Source: UBA5972 sp002430125 (GTDB lineage Bacteria; Pseudomonadota; Alphaproteobacteria; Rhodobacterales; Rhodobacteraceae). Taken from it: a stretch of DNA of 30,381 nt. The position numbers and the translations under genes were made by a program. The notes below the pieces were generated by a model. That model ran no database searches. It saw nothing but the letters and a program-made list of their open reading frames with translations, and was not told the DNA's origin. The stretch covers positions 1 to 30,381 of the forward strand of contig CALBIC010000158.1 in assembly GCA_937892915.1 (NCBI GenBank). The letters run 5' to 3'. How positions within the stretch are numbered: the stretch's first letter is position 1; every line of letters starts with the position of its first letter. This document shows positions 1-7,719 of the stretch, one piece after another.

Positions 1-125
1 GATGGCTCAAACAGACGCGAATGAAAGCGAAAGTTCTTTGGTTCTCAAGGACTAGACAGATATCCAAAGAAACGCAGATTTTCACTTGCACTTCCTGCTG
101 CCCCGAGGGTAAGAGATGCGCGTCC

Positions 126-201
<76 letters not shown>

Positions 202-228
202 TATTCCCGCAAGTTCAAATATCACTGC

Positions 229-1101
229 TTACGTTCGCAAAGCTGCGCGCCGGGATGTAAGCGCCAGCAGGACCACGGCCGCAAGCACAATTGCACCACC
301 GGTCAATTCGCTGCGGGTCATTGCCTCGTTCAGGAAAACCCAAACCCAGACTGGCCCAAGAACGCTTTCGATCAGCACCAGCAGGCTGACTTCGGCGGCA
401 GGCACAAAGGGCGTGCCAATGGTGACCAGGGCGATGCCTATACCGATGGTAAAGGCCCCCATGAACAGGGTCAGGGCCAAGTCATGTCCACTCACCAGTA
501 ATCCCTCGCCAGTCGCAAGTGCCAGCGTAAATCCGAGGAGTCCGGCAAAAACACCGCCCAGAAAAGTACCGCCCAAAACGTCGGTTTTTTGCGACCGGCG
601 GGCCAGAACCAACATCAAGGCGAACATCACTGCGGAGACCAAAGCCAACATGTTGCCAAGGTTACGGCCCAGATCAATGCCGTCCTTGATCATCAATGCA
701 ACCCCAAAGGTCCCAGCGATAATCGCCAGCCAAGTAACAAGGCGCGGGCGCTCTCCAATCCAGATCCATCCGATGATGGCGGACAAAAACGGTGTCGATG
801 TCAGGATGAACAGGGTGGACGCGACCGACGTTGTCAGCATCGCAAAAACATAGGTCATAAACGCGATCGACAGGGCAGCCCCCATTGCAACATCATGTAA
901 ATCCAGCGTTTTCAGTAAGCCTATAAAGCCGCTCCGGCGTTTCAAACAAGCGACTGTCGCTACAACAGCTGCTAGACTGATCGATCTATAGGCCAAAATC
1001 TGAAAGCCACCGGCCTCGGTGATCAGTCGCATGATCAGTCCGACAAAGCTCATGAATGTGCCGCCCAGAAGGATCAGCAGAACTGCGTTTGTTTTGGTCA
1101 T
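229..1101 (-). CDS. EamA/DMT-superfamily permease
   Basis: This is a 290-residue, very hydrophobic protein with about ten predicted membrane helices in two halves, as in the drug/metabolite transporter superfamily with two EamA domains. The N-terminus starts MTKTNAVLLILLGG, and the second half contains the TIGTPFVPAAEVSLLVLIES type of EamA segment. I chose the ATG at 1101 because it begins directly before the first helix and has AGGCGG five bases upstream. A longer frame to 1263 would add about 54 charged, non-conserved-looking residues. Members export or import small metabolites; the substrate cannot be read from the sequence. The gene lies alone between two tRNA genes that run the other way. 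The 239 bases upstream (1102-1340) show nothing I can name. Confidence 0.85.
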   Translation of the reverse strand: MTKTNAVLLILLGGTFMSFVGLIMRLITEAGGFQILAYRSISLAAVVATVACLKRRSGFIGLLKTLDLHDVAMGAALSIAFMTYVFAMLTTSVASTLFILTSTPFLSAIIGWIWIGERPRLVTWLAIIAGTFGVALMIKDGIDLGRNLGNMLALVSAVMFALMLVLARRSQKTDVLGGTFLGGVFAGLLGFTLALATGEGLLVSGHDLALTLFMGAFTIGIGIALVTIGTPFVPAAEVSLLVLIESVLGPVWVWVFLNEAMTRSELTGGAIVLAAVVLLALTSRRAALRT

Positions 1102-1340
1102 TCTGCCGCCTGACATCTGGTGTGTGATTTGGATAGGCGACCAAGCAAAGGCTGTCCAGCGATCCTTTTTGGTGCCGGGCGCAGGGGCATTTCCTGTGCG
1201 ACGAAAGCGGCATATCAACTGGGTAAAAATCCACCGTGCAGAAAAACGGGATTTGGATGCCAAACCGCTTGACGCCCTTGCTATGCGGCCCTAAAACCCC
1301 CCTCACGCCGGACCCAACTGGGGTGGCGCAAGATCAGATG

Positions 1341-1417
1341 GCGGTTGTAGCTCAGTTGGTTAGAGTGCCGGCCTGTCACGCCGGAGGTCGCGGGTTCGAG
1401 CCCCGTCAACCGCGCCA
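1341..1417 (+). tRNA. tRNA-Asp (anticodon GTC)
   Basis: A full cloverleaf can be folded. The acceptor arm pairs GCGGTTG (1341-1347) with CAACCGC (1407-1413). The anticodon stem CCGGC/GCCGG (1368-1372 with 1380-1384) holds loop CTGTCAC, with anticodon GTC at 1375-1377. The discriminator is G1414 and CCA is encoded at 1415-1417. A run of seven T follows within ten bases and may help end transcription, though no separate stem precedes it. Confidence 0.97.
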
Positions 1418-1506
1418 CTGATCTTTTTTTCGGATATTAATGAGTTGTACAATCAGCCGCGCCGCTGTGTAATTGCGGTTAAGGCGGCAGATATCCGGCG
1501 AAAGAT

Positions 1507-1535
1507 TTGACTTTCTCAAAAGTTTACTGGATTCT
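1507..1535 (+). promoter_or_regulatory. Candidate promoter for the tat operon
   Basis: TTGACT at 1507-1512 is followed, after a 17-bp spacer, by GATTCT at 1530-1535. The -35 match is good and the -10 match is poor. Another possible -10 (TATAAA at 1614-1619) lies nearer the gene without a convincing -35. The rest of the 1418-1659 gap shows no other feature. Confidence 0.3.
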
Positions 1536-1659
1536 TCCCAACAATTAAGACCTTTTTACAGAATGGGGCTTTGAACTTGCGGGCAAAGCACATAAATAGC
1601 AGGCTGGAACGCATATAAAGGCCTGGTCAATGCCGCGCCTTTGTTAAAGGGAGACTAAA

Positions 1660-1887
1660 ATGCTGAACAACATCGGATTGCCGGGGATTTTGATGATCGC
1701 CGTGGTCGTGCTGGTGCTTTTCGGGCGCGGCAAGATTTCCTCGTTAATGGGCGAAGTCGGCAAGGGAATCACATCGTTCAAAAAGGGTGTTTCTGATGGC
1801 AAGGCCGAAATCGAAGCCGCCGCTGCCGAAGAAGCCGTCGATGTAACGCCCGAGGCTGCGCCCGAGGCGAAAGACCCGAAATCCTGA
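1660..1887 (+). CDS. tatA: Sec-independent protein translocase TatA
   Basis: This 75-residue protein has the TatA/E layout: a short N-terminal membrane helix (about residues 6-20), the hinge motif FGRGKI, then an amphipathic helix (SSLMGEVGKGITSFKKGV) and an acidic Glu/Ala tail. In the family, TatA forms the size-variable pore that moves folded proteins with twin-arginine signals across the inner membrane, driven by the proton gradient. The start ATG has GGGAG eight bases upstream. tatB begins 27 bases after the stop and tatC follows, so this is the first gene of the tat operon. TatA and TatE cannot be separated from sequence alone, but the position before tatB supports TatA. Confidence 0.95.
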   Translation: MLNNIGLPGILMIAVVVLVLFGRGKISSLMGEVGKGITSFKKGVSDGKAEIEAAAAEEAVDVTPEAAPEAKDPKS

Positions 1888-1914
1888 TCCAACCAACCGC
1901 GGGGCACTTCGCTC

Positions 1915-2511
1915 ATGTTTGATATTGGCTGGACTGAACTGCTGCTGATCGGCGTTGTGGCGTTGATCGTGGTTGGTCCGAAAGATTTACCCGGAATGTT
2001 CCGCAGGCTTGGGCAGTTTACCGCCAAGGCACGCGGAATGGCGCGTGAATTCCAACGATCAATGGAGGCAGCGGCTGACGAGGCCGGCGTTGCCGATATC
2101 GCTAAGGATATTAAAAATGTCACGTCGGCGAAAAATCTTGGCCTGAATTCGGTGGCGGATGCGGTAAAGGGCCTGTCTGGTGATGCTTTTGATCCGGATG
2201 CGGCGCGTGACAAGATTTGGGCGGATCGCAAAGCCCGCGATGAAATGGGCGAAAACACCAAAGCACTGGCGGAAAAACGCGCAACAGAACGCGCGGCGTC
2301 TGACGCTAAAGTGAAGGAACTGAAAGGCGCGGCGGTTGCAAAAACCGAAAAGGCTGCTGCTGTGAAAAAACCGGCAGTGAAAAAACCGGCCGCAAAAGCG
2401 CCAGTCGCCAAGAAACCCGCGCCTGAAACCAAGGCCGCAGCACCAGCGAAAGCCGCAGCCGCTGCCAAAAAACCGCCTGCGAAAAAGCCGGCAACAAAGG
2501 CTAAAACATGA
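1915..2511 (+). CDS. tatB: Sec-independent protein translocase TatB
   Basis: This 198-residue protein begins MFDIGWTELLLIGVVALIVVG, a typical TatB membrane helix (residues 4-21), followed by the hinge GPKDLP and an amphipathic helix (FRRLGQFTAKARGMAREFQRSME). TatB works with TatC as the receptor for twin-arginine signal peptides. From about residue 150 the protein becomes a low-complexity tail built almost only from Ala, Lys and Pro, in KKPA-like units, which is probably disordered. The stop TGA overlaps the tatC start in an ATGA (2508-2511), which points to translational coupling. The gene lies between tatA and tatC, as expected for the operon. Confidence 0.95.
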   Translation: MFDIGWTELLLIGVVALIVVGPKDLPGMFRRLGQFTAKARGMAREFQRSMEAAADEAGVADIAKDIKNVTSAKNLGLNSVADAVKGLSGDAFDPDAARDKIWADRKARDEMGENTKALAEKRATERAASDAKVKELKGAAVAKTEKAAAVKKPAVKKPAAKAPVAKKPAPETKAAAPAKAAAAAKKPPAKKPATKAKT

Positions 2512-3392
2512 GCAGTGACGAGGTCGAAGGCTCCAGCGCGCCGCTGATCGAACACTTGGCCGAGCTGCGCAACAGGCTGATTCATTCGGTGGTTGCGTTC
2601 GTCATTGGTATGGTGATTTCCTTCACTGTCTGGAATCCAATTTTCAACTTTCTCACAAAGCCATTATGCGAAGCGATGTTAACGCGCGGGCATGAAAGCT
2701 GCGGACTGATCCTGATTAAGCTGCAAGAAGGATTTTTTGTCGCGATTTCAATATCTTTGCTTGGTGGGTTAATCCTGTCTTTCCCTTATATTGGATTCCA
2801 GCTGTGGCGCTTTGTGGCGCCTGGACTCTACAAGAAGGAAAAGAACGCTTTTCTGCCCTTTCTTATTGCATCACCGGTGATGTTTTTTCTGGGCGCGGCA
2901 TTTGCGTACTATGTGATCACACCCCTGGCGTTTTCGTTTTTCCTGGATTTCCAGCAGCCGGGTTCGGTTCTGACTGGCAAGGGCGCTGGTACGGGTGTTG
3001 CGGCGATTGCCTTTCAGGGCTCGGCTCAGGAATATCTGAACCTGACAATCAAATTCATCGTTGCCTTTGGCTTGTGTTTTCAGCTGCCGGTTTTGTTGAC
3101 ATTGATGGGCAAGGCCGGGCTGGTTTCAGCGAGCGGTTTGCGCAGTGTCCGAAAATACGCGGTTGTCGCCATTTTGATCGTTGCGGCGATCGCCACGCCG
3201 CCGGATGTTGTTTCGCAGGTTATTCTGTTCATCGTGGTTTACGGGCTTTACGAAGTTTCGATACAGTTGGTCGCCCGCGTTGAAAAAAAGCGCGAGGAGA
3301 AATTGCGGGCTGAAGGCCTGTGGTTTGAGGATGACGAAGACGAGGTCGATGACGCCGCCGATACGGATGCCAACGAGACACCAAAAGCATGA
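2508..3392 (+). CDS. tatC: Sec-independent protein translocase TatC
   Basis: This 294-residue protein has the TatC pattern: a cytoplasmic N-terminus with HLAELRNRL (residues 16-24), then about six membrane helices, including the FPYIGFQLWRFVAPGLYKKE segment after helix 2 and an ATPPDVVSQ segment near helix 5. The C-terminal tail is strongly acidic (EDDEDEVDDAADTD). TatC binds twin-arginine signal peptides and is the core of the receptor complex with TatB. The start overlaps the tatB stop (ATGA), and its own stop overlaps the next start in the same way, so the four genes are probably translated as one coupled series. The length is slightly above the usual 250-260 residues because of the acidic tail. 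Confidence 0.96.
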   Translation: MSSDEVEGSSAPLIEHLAELRNRLIHSVVAFVIGMVISFTVWNPIFNFLTKPLCEAMLTRGHESCGLILIKLQEGFFVAISISLLGGLILSFPYIGFQLWRFVAPGLYKKEKNAFLPFLIASPVMFFLGAAFAYYVITPLAFSFFLDFQQPGSVLTGKGAGTGVAAIAFQGSAQEYLNLTIKFIVAFGLCFQLPVLLTLMGKAGLVSASGLRSVRKYAVVAILIVAAIATPPDVVSQVILFIVVYGLYEVSIQLVARVEKKREEKLRAEGLWFEDDEDEVDDAADTDANETPKA

Positions 3393-4228
3393 GCAAGAAG
3401 GCTCTGAAACGGATCGCCGCAGCGCTCGAGCGGATCAGTCCAAAATCGCTGGCGGCCCCTGATTTCAGCCAAGCCGATGGATTTGTCTGGCACGTCAGCC
3501 CGGATCGGTTGGATCCGGTGCCGGTCATCAACCGGGTCGAAATCGGCCTGCTGATCGGTATTGACCGGGCCCGGGATATCTTGTTGGAAAACACCCGCCA
3601 GTTTGCCCGTGGTTTGCCTGCGAACAATGTGTTGTTGTGGGGCTCGCGCGGGATGGGTAAATCGTCCTTGGTAAAGGCAGCCCATGCCGAGGTTGTCGCC
3701 ACCGTCGGCAGCCTGAAACTGGTCGAGGTTCAGCGCGAAGATCTACCGTCGATCGGGCGGCTTTTGAACATTCTGCGCGCCAGCGACCAGCGGTTCCTGC
3801 TGTTTTGCGATGACTTGTCCTTTGGCAATGACGACAGCCATTATAAGTCGCTGAAAGCCGTGCTTGATGGCGGAATCGAGGGGCGCCCGGAAAACGTGGT
3901 TTTCTATGCCACATCCAACCGCCGCCATCTTATGCCCCGCGATATGATCGAAAACGAACGATCAACCGCGATCAGCCCGTCCGAAGCGGTCGAGGAAAAG
4001 GTTTCCTTGTCGGATCGTTTTGGCCTGTGGCTGGGGTTCCATCCGTGTGATCAGGTTCAGTATCTTGCGATGATCCACGGCTATTGCACGGCTTATGGCA
4101 TTGTGATCACTGATGAAACCTTGCGGGCCGAGGCGATAGAATGGCAGCAAACCCGCGGTGCGCGGTCGGGCAGGGTGGCGTGGCAGTATTTTGTCGATCT
4201 GGCCGGTCGGCAAGGCGTAAAAATTTAG
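3389..4228 (+). CDS. DUF815-family AAA-like ATP-binding protein
   Basis: This is a 279-residue soluble protein. Walker A is GSRGMGKS (residues 85-92) and the Walker B-like segment is FLLFCDD (136-142). A sensor-like YATSNRRHLMPRDM segment follows, with a conserved SLSDRFGLWLGFHPCDQ stretch. This arrangement matches the DUF815 family of predicted P-loop ATPases, related to AAA/DnaA-like proteins, whose function is not established. The start ATG overlaps the tatC stop (ATGA), so the protein is probably made with the Tat translocase. Tat transport itself does not use ATP, so the reason for the link is unknown. I would not go beyond an ATPase of unknown role. Confidence 0.88.
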   Translation: MSKKALKRIAAALERISPKSLAAPDFSQADGFVWHVSPDRLDPVPVINRVEIGLLIGIDRARDILLENTRQFARGLPANNVLLWGSRGMGKSSLVKAAHAEVVATVGSLKLVEVQREDLPSIGRLLNILRASDQRFLLFCDDLSFGNDDSHYKSLKAVLDGGIEGRPENVVFYATSNRRHLMPRDMIENERSTAISPSEAVEEKVSLSDRFGLWLGFHPCDQVQYLAMIHGYCTAYGIVITDETLRAEAIEWQQTRGARSGRVAWQYFVDLAGRQGVKI

Positions 4229-4237
4229 ATCGCGCAG

Positions 4238-4837
4238 TCACATTCGCACAACAACCGATTTCTCGGAGAAGTCCACAGTCACTGCCGGTTTGCGCCACTC
4301 GGTCAAAGAGGCCAGCATACCAAAATGCACATAGGCGGCACCCAGATCCTGCTCCATGTCTTTACCTTCGATCAGCGCCCAGTGTTCAAGGTTTGTCGCC
4401 AGCTTTTCGCCACGCCCACTTAGCGTCCACCGCCCGTTTTCGACGACGATATCGATATCACCCCCGTAGGGCAGCGAGGATTCCAGACATTGAATGGCCA
4501 AAAAGGCAAGCTTCACCTCGCGACGCTGCAATTCATGCATCGGATGCCACACGACGCTTAATCTGGCGCCGCGAAAATAGTCGTCCAAAATCGAGGCGAT
4601 TTCGCCCCGTGCCAATGTCGCCCCTTTTGAAGCCTTGCCATAGGCCACCCGAAAGAATCGGATTTTTGAGTTTGCGTTTTCAATGCTTTGGGCGATCAGG
4701 TCCATTTCCGGCGTCTGGGCAAGGCCTGACATTACCAAAAGCTCGAGCCCATTGCTGATCGCCCCAAGAGGGCTGATCAAATCGTGACAAATCCGTGATC
4801 CAATCAAAGCGGTCAGGTCCTGGCGATCTTGATACAC
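4238..4837 (-). CDS. chpT: ChpT-like histidine phosphotransferase
   Basis: This 199-residue protein begins with a helix carrying SRICHDLISPLGAISNGLE. His18 in the CHDL motif fits the phospho-accepting histidine of the ChpT family. The second half resembles a degenerate ATPase domain of histidine kinases. In alphaproteobacteria, ChpT passes phosphate from the CckA kinase to the response regulators CtrA and CpdR, which control cell cycle, motility and gene-transfer-agent genes. The start is GTG at 4837, preceded by AAGGA seven bases upstream. That ribosome site lies in the loop of a small inverted repeat (CTGTC/GACAG). The gene converges on the DUF815 gene with only nine bases between them, and is divergent from olsB. 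Confidence 0.88.
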   Translation of the reverse strand: MYQDRQDLTALIGSRICHDLISPLGAISNGLELLVMSGLAQTPEMDLIAQSIENANSKIRFFRVAYGKASKGATLARGEIASILDDYFRGARLSVVWHPMHELQRREVKLAFLAIQCLESSLPYGGDIDIVVENGRWTLSGRGEKLATNLEHWALIEGKDMEQDLGAAYVHFGMLASLTEWRKPAVTVDFSEKSVVVRM

Positions 4838-4849
4838 GTTCTGTCCTTT

Positions 4850-4878
4850 TTGACAGTGGCAACCGTTTTAAGAATAGT
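4850..4878 (+). promoter_or_regulatory. Candidate promoter for olsB-olsA
   Basis: A perfect TTGACA (4850-4855) is followed by a 17-bp spacer and AATAGT (4873-4878, four of six matches). Transcription would start near 4885, leaving a leader of about 150 bases before the olsB ATG. The -35 box is part of the small inverted repeat CTGTC-N6-GACAG (4841-4856), which on the other strand carries the chpT ribosome site. Confidence 0.4.
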
Positions 4879-4899
4879 GATGCCATCAGGGGGGGTAAC

Positions 4900-4923
4900 A
4901 TGAAGTATATAACTCAACTATAA
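4900..4923 (+). other. Possible seven-codon leader ORF before olsB
   Basis: ATG AAG TAT ATA ACT CAA CTA TAA (MKYITQL) follows a strong purine-rich AGGGGGGG site placed as a ribosome site would be, about five bases before the ATG. It falls inside the predicted olsB leader and has no counterpart in the main reading frame. It could be a leader peptide or chance. Confidence 0.25.
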
Positions 4924-5032
4924 GCAGTAATTCAAGTCAAAGTTTCGTTCTTTACACCAATTGCCTTTCGACTGCTGCAAGCTTACACATCCTCTGATTT
5001 TCACCCCTAAATCGGTATCGCCTGACATTAAC

Positions 5033-5821
5033 ATGACCTCAGCTGATCGAAATTTTGCACTGAAGCTCGCGGATACCGAAGCAGAACTGATTGCGGCACA
5101 ACGGTTGCGGTATCGCGTTTTTGTGACCGAACTTGGTGCGACAGGTCCAACGGTTGATCACGACCAGAAAATTGAGTCGGATGCGTTTGATAATGTTTAC
5201 GATCATCTTTTACTGATTGACCGCGGTCGGGATCCGGCGAGTCTGGACCATGTTGTCGGCGTTTACCGGTTGTTGCGCGGGGCCGTCGCACGTGCTGGCC
5301 CCGGATTTTATTCGGCCGCGGAATACGATCTGTCGCCGTTGCTGAAGTCTGGCCGTAATCTGCTTGAACTGGGCCGCTCGTGTATCGACCCGAAAATTCG
5401 CGGCGGCGCGGGGATGTATCTGCTGTGGAACGCTTTGGCGGATTACGTCATCAAACACAAAATTGACGTGATGTTTGGCGTCGCCAGTTACCATGGAACC
5501 GATATCGACACGATTGCGCAGTCTTTATCTTACCTGCATCATCACCATCTGGCGGCCCCGGAAAATCGGGTCCGGGCGTTGAATGGTAACTATCAAAGGC
5601 TTGATATCATCGCGCCTGACATGATTGATCGCGATGTGGCGTTGGCGCAAACCCCCAGACTGATCAAAGCCTATTTGCGTTTGGGTGGTGCAATAGGCGA
5701 TGGCGCCTTTATTGACCAAAGTTTTAACACTACAGACGTCTGCCTTTTGATGGATACCGCCAAGATGTCCGAGCGACACAAACAGGCCTATACCCGCCGT
5801 GTCGAAGGTCGCTCTGCATGA
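5033..5821 (+). CDS. olsB: L-ornithine N-alpha-acyltransferase OlsB (GNAT-related)
   Basis: This 262-residue protein has an acyltransferase fold related to GNAT and autoinducer synthases. Recognisable segments are AAQRLRYRVFVTELGA near the N-terminus, DHDQKIESDAFDNVYDHLLL, LLELGRSCIDPKIRGG and GVASYHGTD. OlsB moves a 3-hydroxyacyl group from acyl carrier protein to the alpha amine of ornithine, giving lyso-ornithine lipid, a phosphorus-free membrane lipid. I chose the ATG at 5033. The frame could extend to a TTG at 4961, but those 24 residues look unlike the family. Neither start has a clear ribosome site. The stop overlaps the olsA start (ATGA at 5818), and OlsA does the next step, which supports the call. 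Confidence 0.88.
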   Translation: MTSADRNFALKLADTEAELIAAQRLRYRVFVTELGATGPTVDHDQKIESDAFDNVYDHLLLIDRGRDPASLDHVVGVYRLLRGAVARAGPGFYSAAEYDLSPLLKSGRNLLELGRSCIDPKIRGGAGMYLLWNALADYVIKHKIDVMFGVASYHGTDIDTIAQSLSYLHHHHLAAPENRVRALNGNYQRLDIIAPDMIDRDVALAQTPRLIKAYLRLGGAIGDGAFIDQSFNTTDVCLLMDTAKMSERHKQAYTRRVEGRSA

Positions 5822-6633
5822 AATGGGATCCGACCGAAACCGTCGAAATCGAACCAATAGACCCAATCGGCTGGGCGCTGGTGTTTTTCCGGTTGAGTGG
5901 CATTGCCGTGGTCATTTACGGGTTGATGGTGGTTTTGGCCGTGACGCGGCTGTTAGAGTTTCCGTTTCGCAAACGCATCGTGTCGCCATTTGTCGTGCAA
6001 CTGGCGTGCAAGGGATCGTTGTTCATTCTGGGCATTCCCGTCACCACCAAAGGCAAACCGATGCGCCACCGCGGCGCGGTTGTGGCCAATCACGCTTCGT
6101 GGCTGGATATCTTCACATTAAATTCCGCCCAACGGGTGTTTTTCGTGTCAAAAGCCGAGGTGGATAAATGGCCGGCAATCGGCCTGATCGCGCGCTCGAC
6201 CGGAACCGTGTTTATTGAACGCCGCGCCAGTCACGCCAAAGTCCAGAAAACCCAGTTTGAAAAGCGGCTGATCACTGGCGACCGATTGCTGTTTTTCCCC
6301 GAAGGCACAAGCACCGACAGCATCAGTGTTCTGCCCTTCAAATCGACCTTATTCGCAGCATTCTTTGAAAAACATCTGGTCAGCACAATGTGGATTCAAC
6401 CGGTTAGCGTGAATTACTTTGCCCCAAAAGGCGCTGATCCGCGATATTACGGCTGGTGGGGCGACATGGCGTTTTTCCCGCATTTTCTGAAATCTTTGGC
6501 CGCAAAACGAACCGGACGGGTCGAGATTTTGTTTCATCCACCCGTGGCGGTTTCTGATTTCAAAGATCGTAAATCTTTGGCACGCCATTGCGAAGATGCT
6601 GTCAGGGAAGGGTTGGCGGAACGGGGCGCTTAA
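5818..6633 (+). CDS. olsA: Lyso-ornithine lipid O-acyltransferase OlsA (PlsC family)
   Basis: This 271-residue membrane-bound acyltransferase has one N-terminal hydrophobic helix (about 22-45). The catalytic HX4D box is NHASWLD (His92 and Asp97). The later blocks FIERR (about 132-136) and FFPEGTSTD (about 159-167) are those of the PlsC/AGPAT family. OlsA adds the second acyl chain to the hydroxyl of lyso-ornithine lipid. The start overlaps the olsB stop by four bases, so both enzymes of ornithine-lipid synthesis are translationally coupled. Taken alone it could be a general lysophosphatidate acyltransferase; the pairing with olsB makes OlsA more likely. Confidence 0.88.
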   Translation: MKWDPTETVEIEPIDPIGWALVFFRLSGIAVVIYGLMVVLAVTRLLEFPFRKRIVSPFVVQLACKGSLFILGIPVTTKGKPMRHRGAVVANHASWLDIFTLNSAQRVFFVSKAEVDKWPAIGLIARSTGTVFIERRASHAKVQKTQFEKRLITGDRLLFFPEGTSTDSISVLPFKSTLFAAFFEKHLVSTMWIQPVSVNYFAPKGADPRYYGWWGDMAFFPHFLKSLAAKRTGRVEILFHPPVAVSDFKDRKSLARHCEDAVREGLAERGA

Positions 6634-6654
6634 CAATTCGGCCCTCAGAAATGG

Positions 6655-7272
6655 TTACAAAGGCGCCAAAATCGCCTTCATCGCGGCAAGTGGAGTGTCA
6701 CTTGCCCAAATCTCGGCCCCGATTGCCAGAAAATCTGTTACCGGCGCAAGTTGGCGCACCAGCTCTACGGTCAATCCACCTTCGGCAACGACCGGCACTT
6801 CGATCATCTCGCTCCACCATGCAAACAGATCAAGATCAACCACGCTGCCATCGCCAAGCGCCGAGGTTGAGACTGGGCCAAATGTAACATAGTCCGCCCC
6901 GATTTCGCCTGCCGACAGACCCGAATGTTTTGAGGTTCCACAATAACAGCCGATAATTGCTTCCTGGCCAAGGTCTTTGCGCACGTCCCGCAACAGTCGT
7001 GGTCCGTCACTTAAATGGCAGCCGTCCAGACCCAATCGCTCCACAAGGCGGAAATGGTCCTCAACGACCAGTGCCACATCGCGGGCATGGCAAATCTCGC
7101 GCAGGTGATCGGCGGACCGGGCGATTGTATCCTCGTCCTTGCTGGCCAGCGACAGGCGCATACAGGCAACGGCTTGCGAATCCAGAATCTCGGCCAAAAC
7201 ATCCCCATATCCGCTCAGATCAAACTGCGGTGGCGAAATCAGATAGATCTGCGGTTTAGATACGTTGGCCAT
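6655..7272 (-). CDS. thiE: Thiamine phosphate synthase family protein (ThiE/TenI-like)
   Basis: This 205-residue TIM-barrel protein shows the ThiE/TenI block order: LDGCHLSDGPR (the place of the usual DGVHLGQ), IIGCYCGTSKHSG (the place of GxSxH), GADYVTFGPVSTSA and VVAEGGL. ThiE joins the thiazole and pyrimidine phosphates to make thiamine phosphate. The usual N-D-R motif before the first block reads VEDHFRLV here, and other blocks also differ, so it may be a divergent ThiE or a TenI-like paralogue without synthase activity. The start has AGGAGT in the right place. It lies 49 bases downstream of the TfoX-like gene on the same strand and converges with olsA. Confidence 0.7.
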   Translation of the reverse strand: MANVSKPQIYLISPPQFDLSGYGDVLAEILDSQAVACMRLSLASKDEDTIARSADHLREICHARDVALVVEDHFRLVERLGLDGCHLSDGPRLLRDVRKDLGQEAIIGCYCGTSKHSGLSAGEIGADYVTFGPVSTSALGDGSVVDLDLFAWWSEMIEVPVVAEGGLTVELVRQLAPVTDFLAIGAEIWASDTPLAAMKAILAPL

Positions 7273-7321
7273 GTGGGACTCCTGCGTTTTGTCCGCTCTT
7301 AACCGGCTTTATCAACCAATG

Positions 7322-7651
7322 CTACTTGGCAGGCAAGGTGCTGATGAAATGTTTTGCAAGTGCCACCAATTGCCCGCGCGCATCGTCGTTTTCCATGCCT
7401 TCATCACTAAGATCAATCATCCCGCCCATTTTGCGTCCGGTGAATTGTATCGGCCCGGCCCCTTCAATGGTCAGCGCGGCGGCCTCGTTGTCCTTGCCAA
7501 CCCGAAACATCCCGCCGTCTTTGTGCACACCACACAGCATATTACCCCACTGCATGAAAGCGATGCCGCCGAACGTCTTTTTCTCAACGATACCGACCTG
7601 ATCGGCCAGATCATCGCGCAACACCTGCGCCAGCCCTTCGTCATATGCCAT
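7322..7651 (-). CDS. TfoX N-terminal-domain protein
   Basis: This 109-residue protein contains the TfoX/Sxy N-terminal fold: EKKTFGGIAFMQWGNMLCGV followed by MFRVGKDNEAAAL and FTGRKMGGMIDLSDE. Single-domain members like this are widespread and mostly uncharacterised; in gammaproteobacteria the two-domain Sxy/TfoX controls competence. The frame is open to 7996, but the ATG at 7651 is preferred because AAGGAG sits six bases before it (a second ATG at 7657 directly abuts that site). The upstream part of the open frame is only the antisense of trmJ. The gene is divergent from trmJ and probably shares a transcript with the thiE-like gene downstream. Confidence 0.8.
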   Translation of the reverse strand: MAYDEGLAQVLRDDLADQVGIVEKKTFGGIAFMQWGNMLCGVHKDGGMFRVGKDNEAAALTIEGAGPIQFTGRKMGGMIDLSDEGMENDDARGQLVALAKHFISTLPAK

Positions 7652-7719
7652 CGCCATCTCCTTGCGTCTGGGGTGGCGCAAAGGTATCACGCCCGCAGCC
7701 CAAAGGGGAGAGGCCACCG

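Noticed and set aside
1644..2585. A 313-codon antisense frame across tatA and tatB
   Set aside because: It is rich in Ala and Phe because it mirrors the Ala/Lys repeats of tatB. The real genes are certain.
4841..4860. Pho box upstream of olsB/chpT
   Set aside because: Only one half resembles CTGTCA; the second half at the 11-base spacing does not match.
4961..5032. Longer olsB from TTG 4961
   Set aside because: The added 24 residues look unlike the family, and the ATG at 5033 fits the usual N-terminus.
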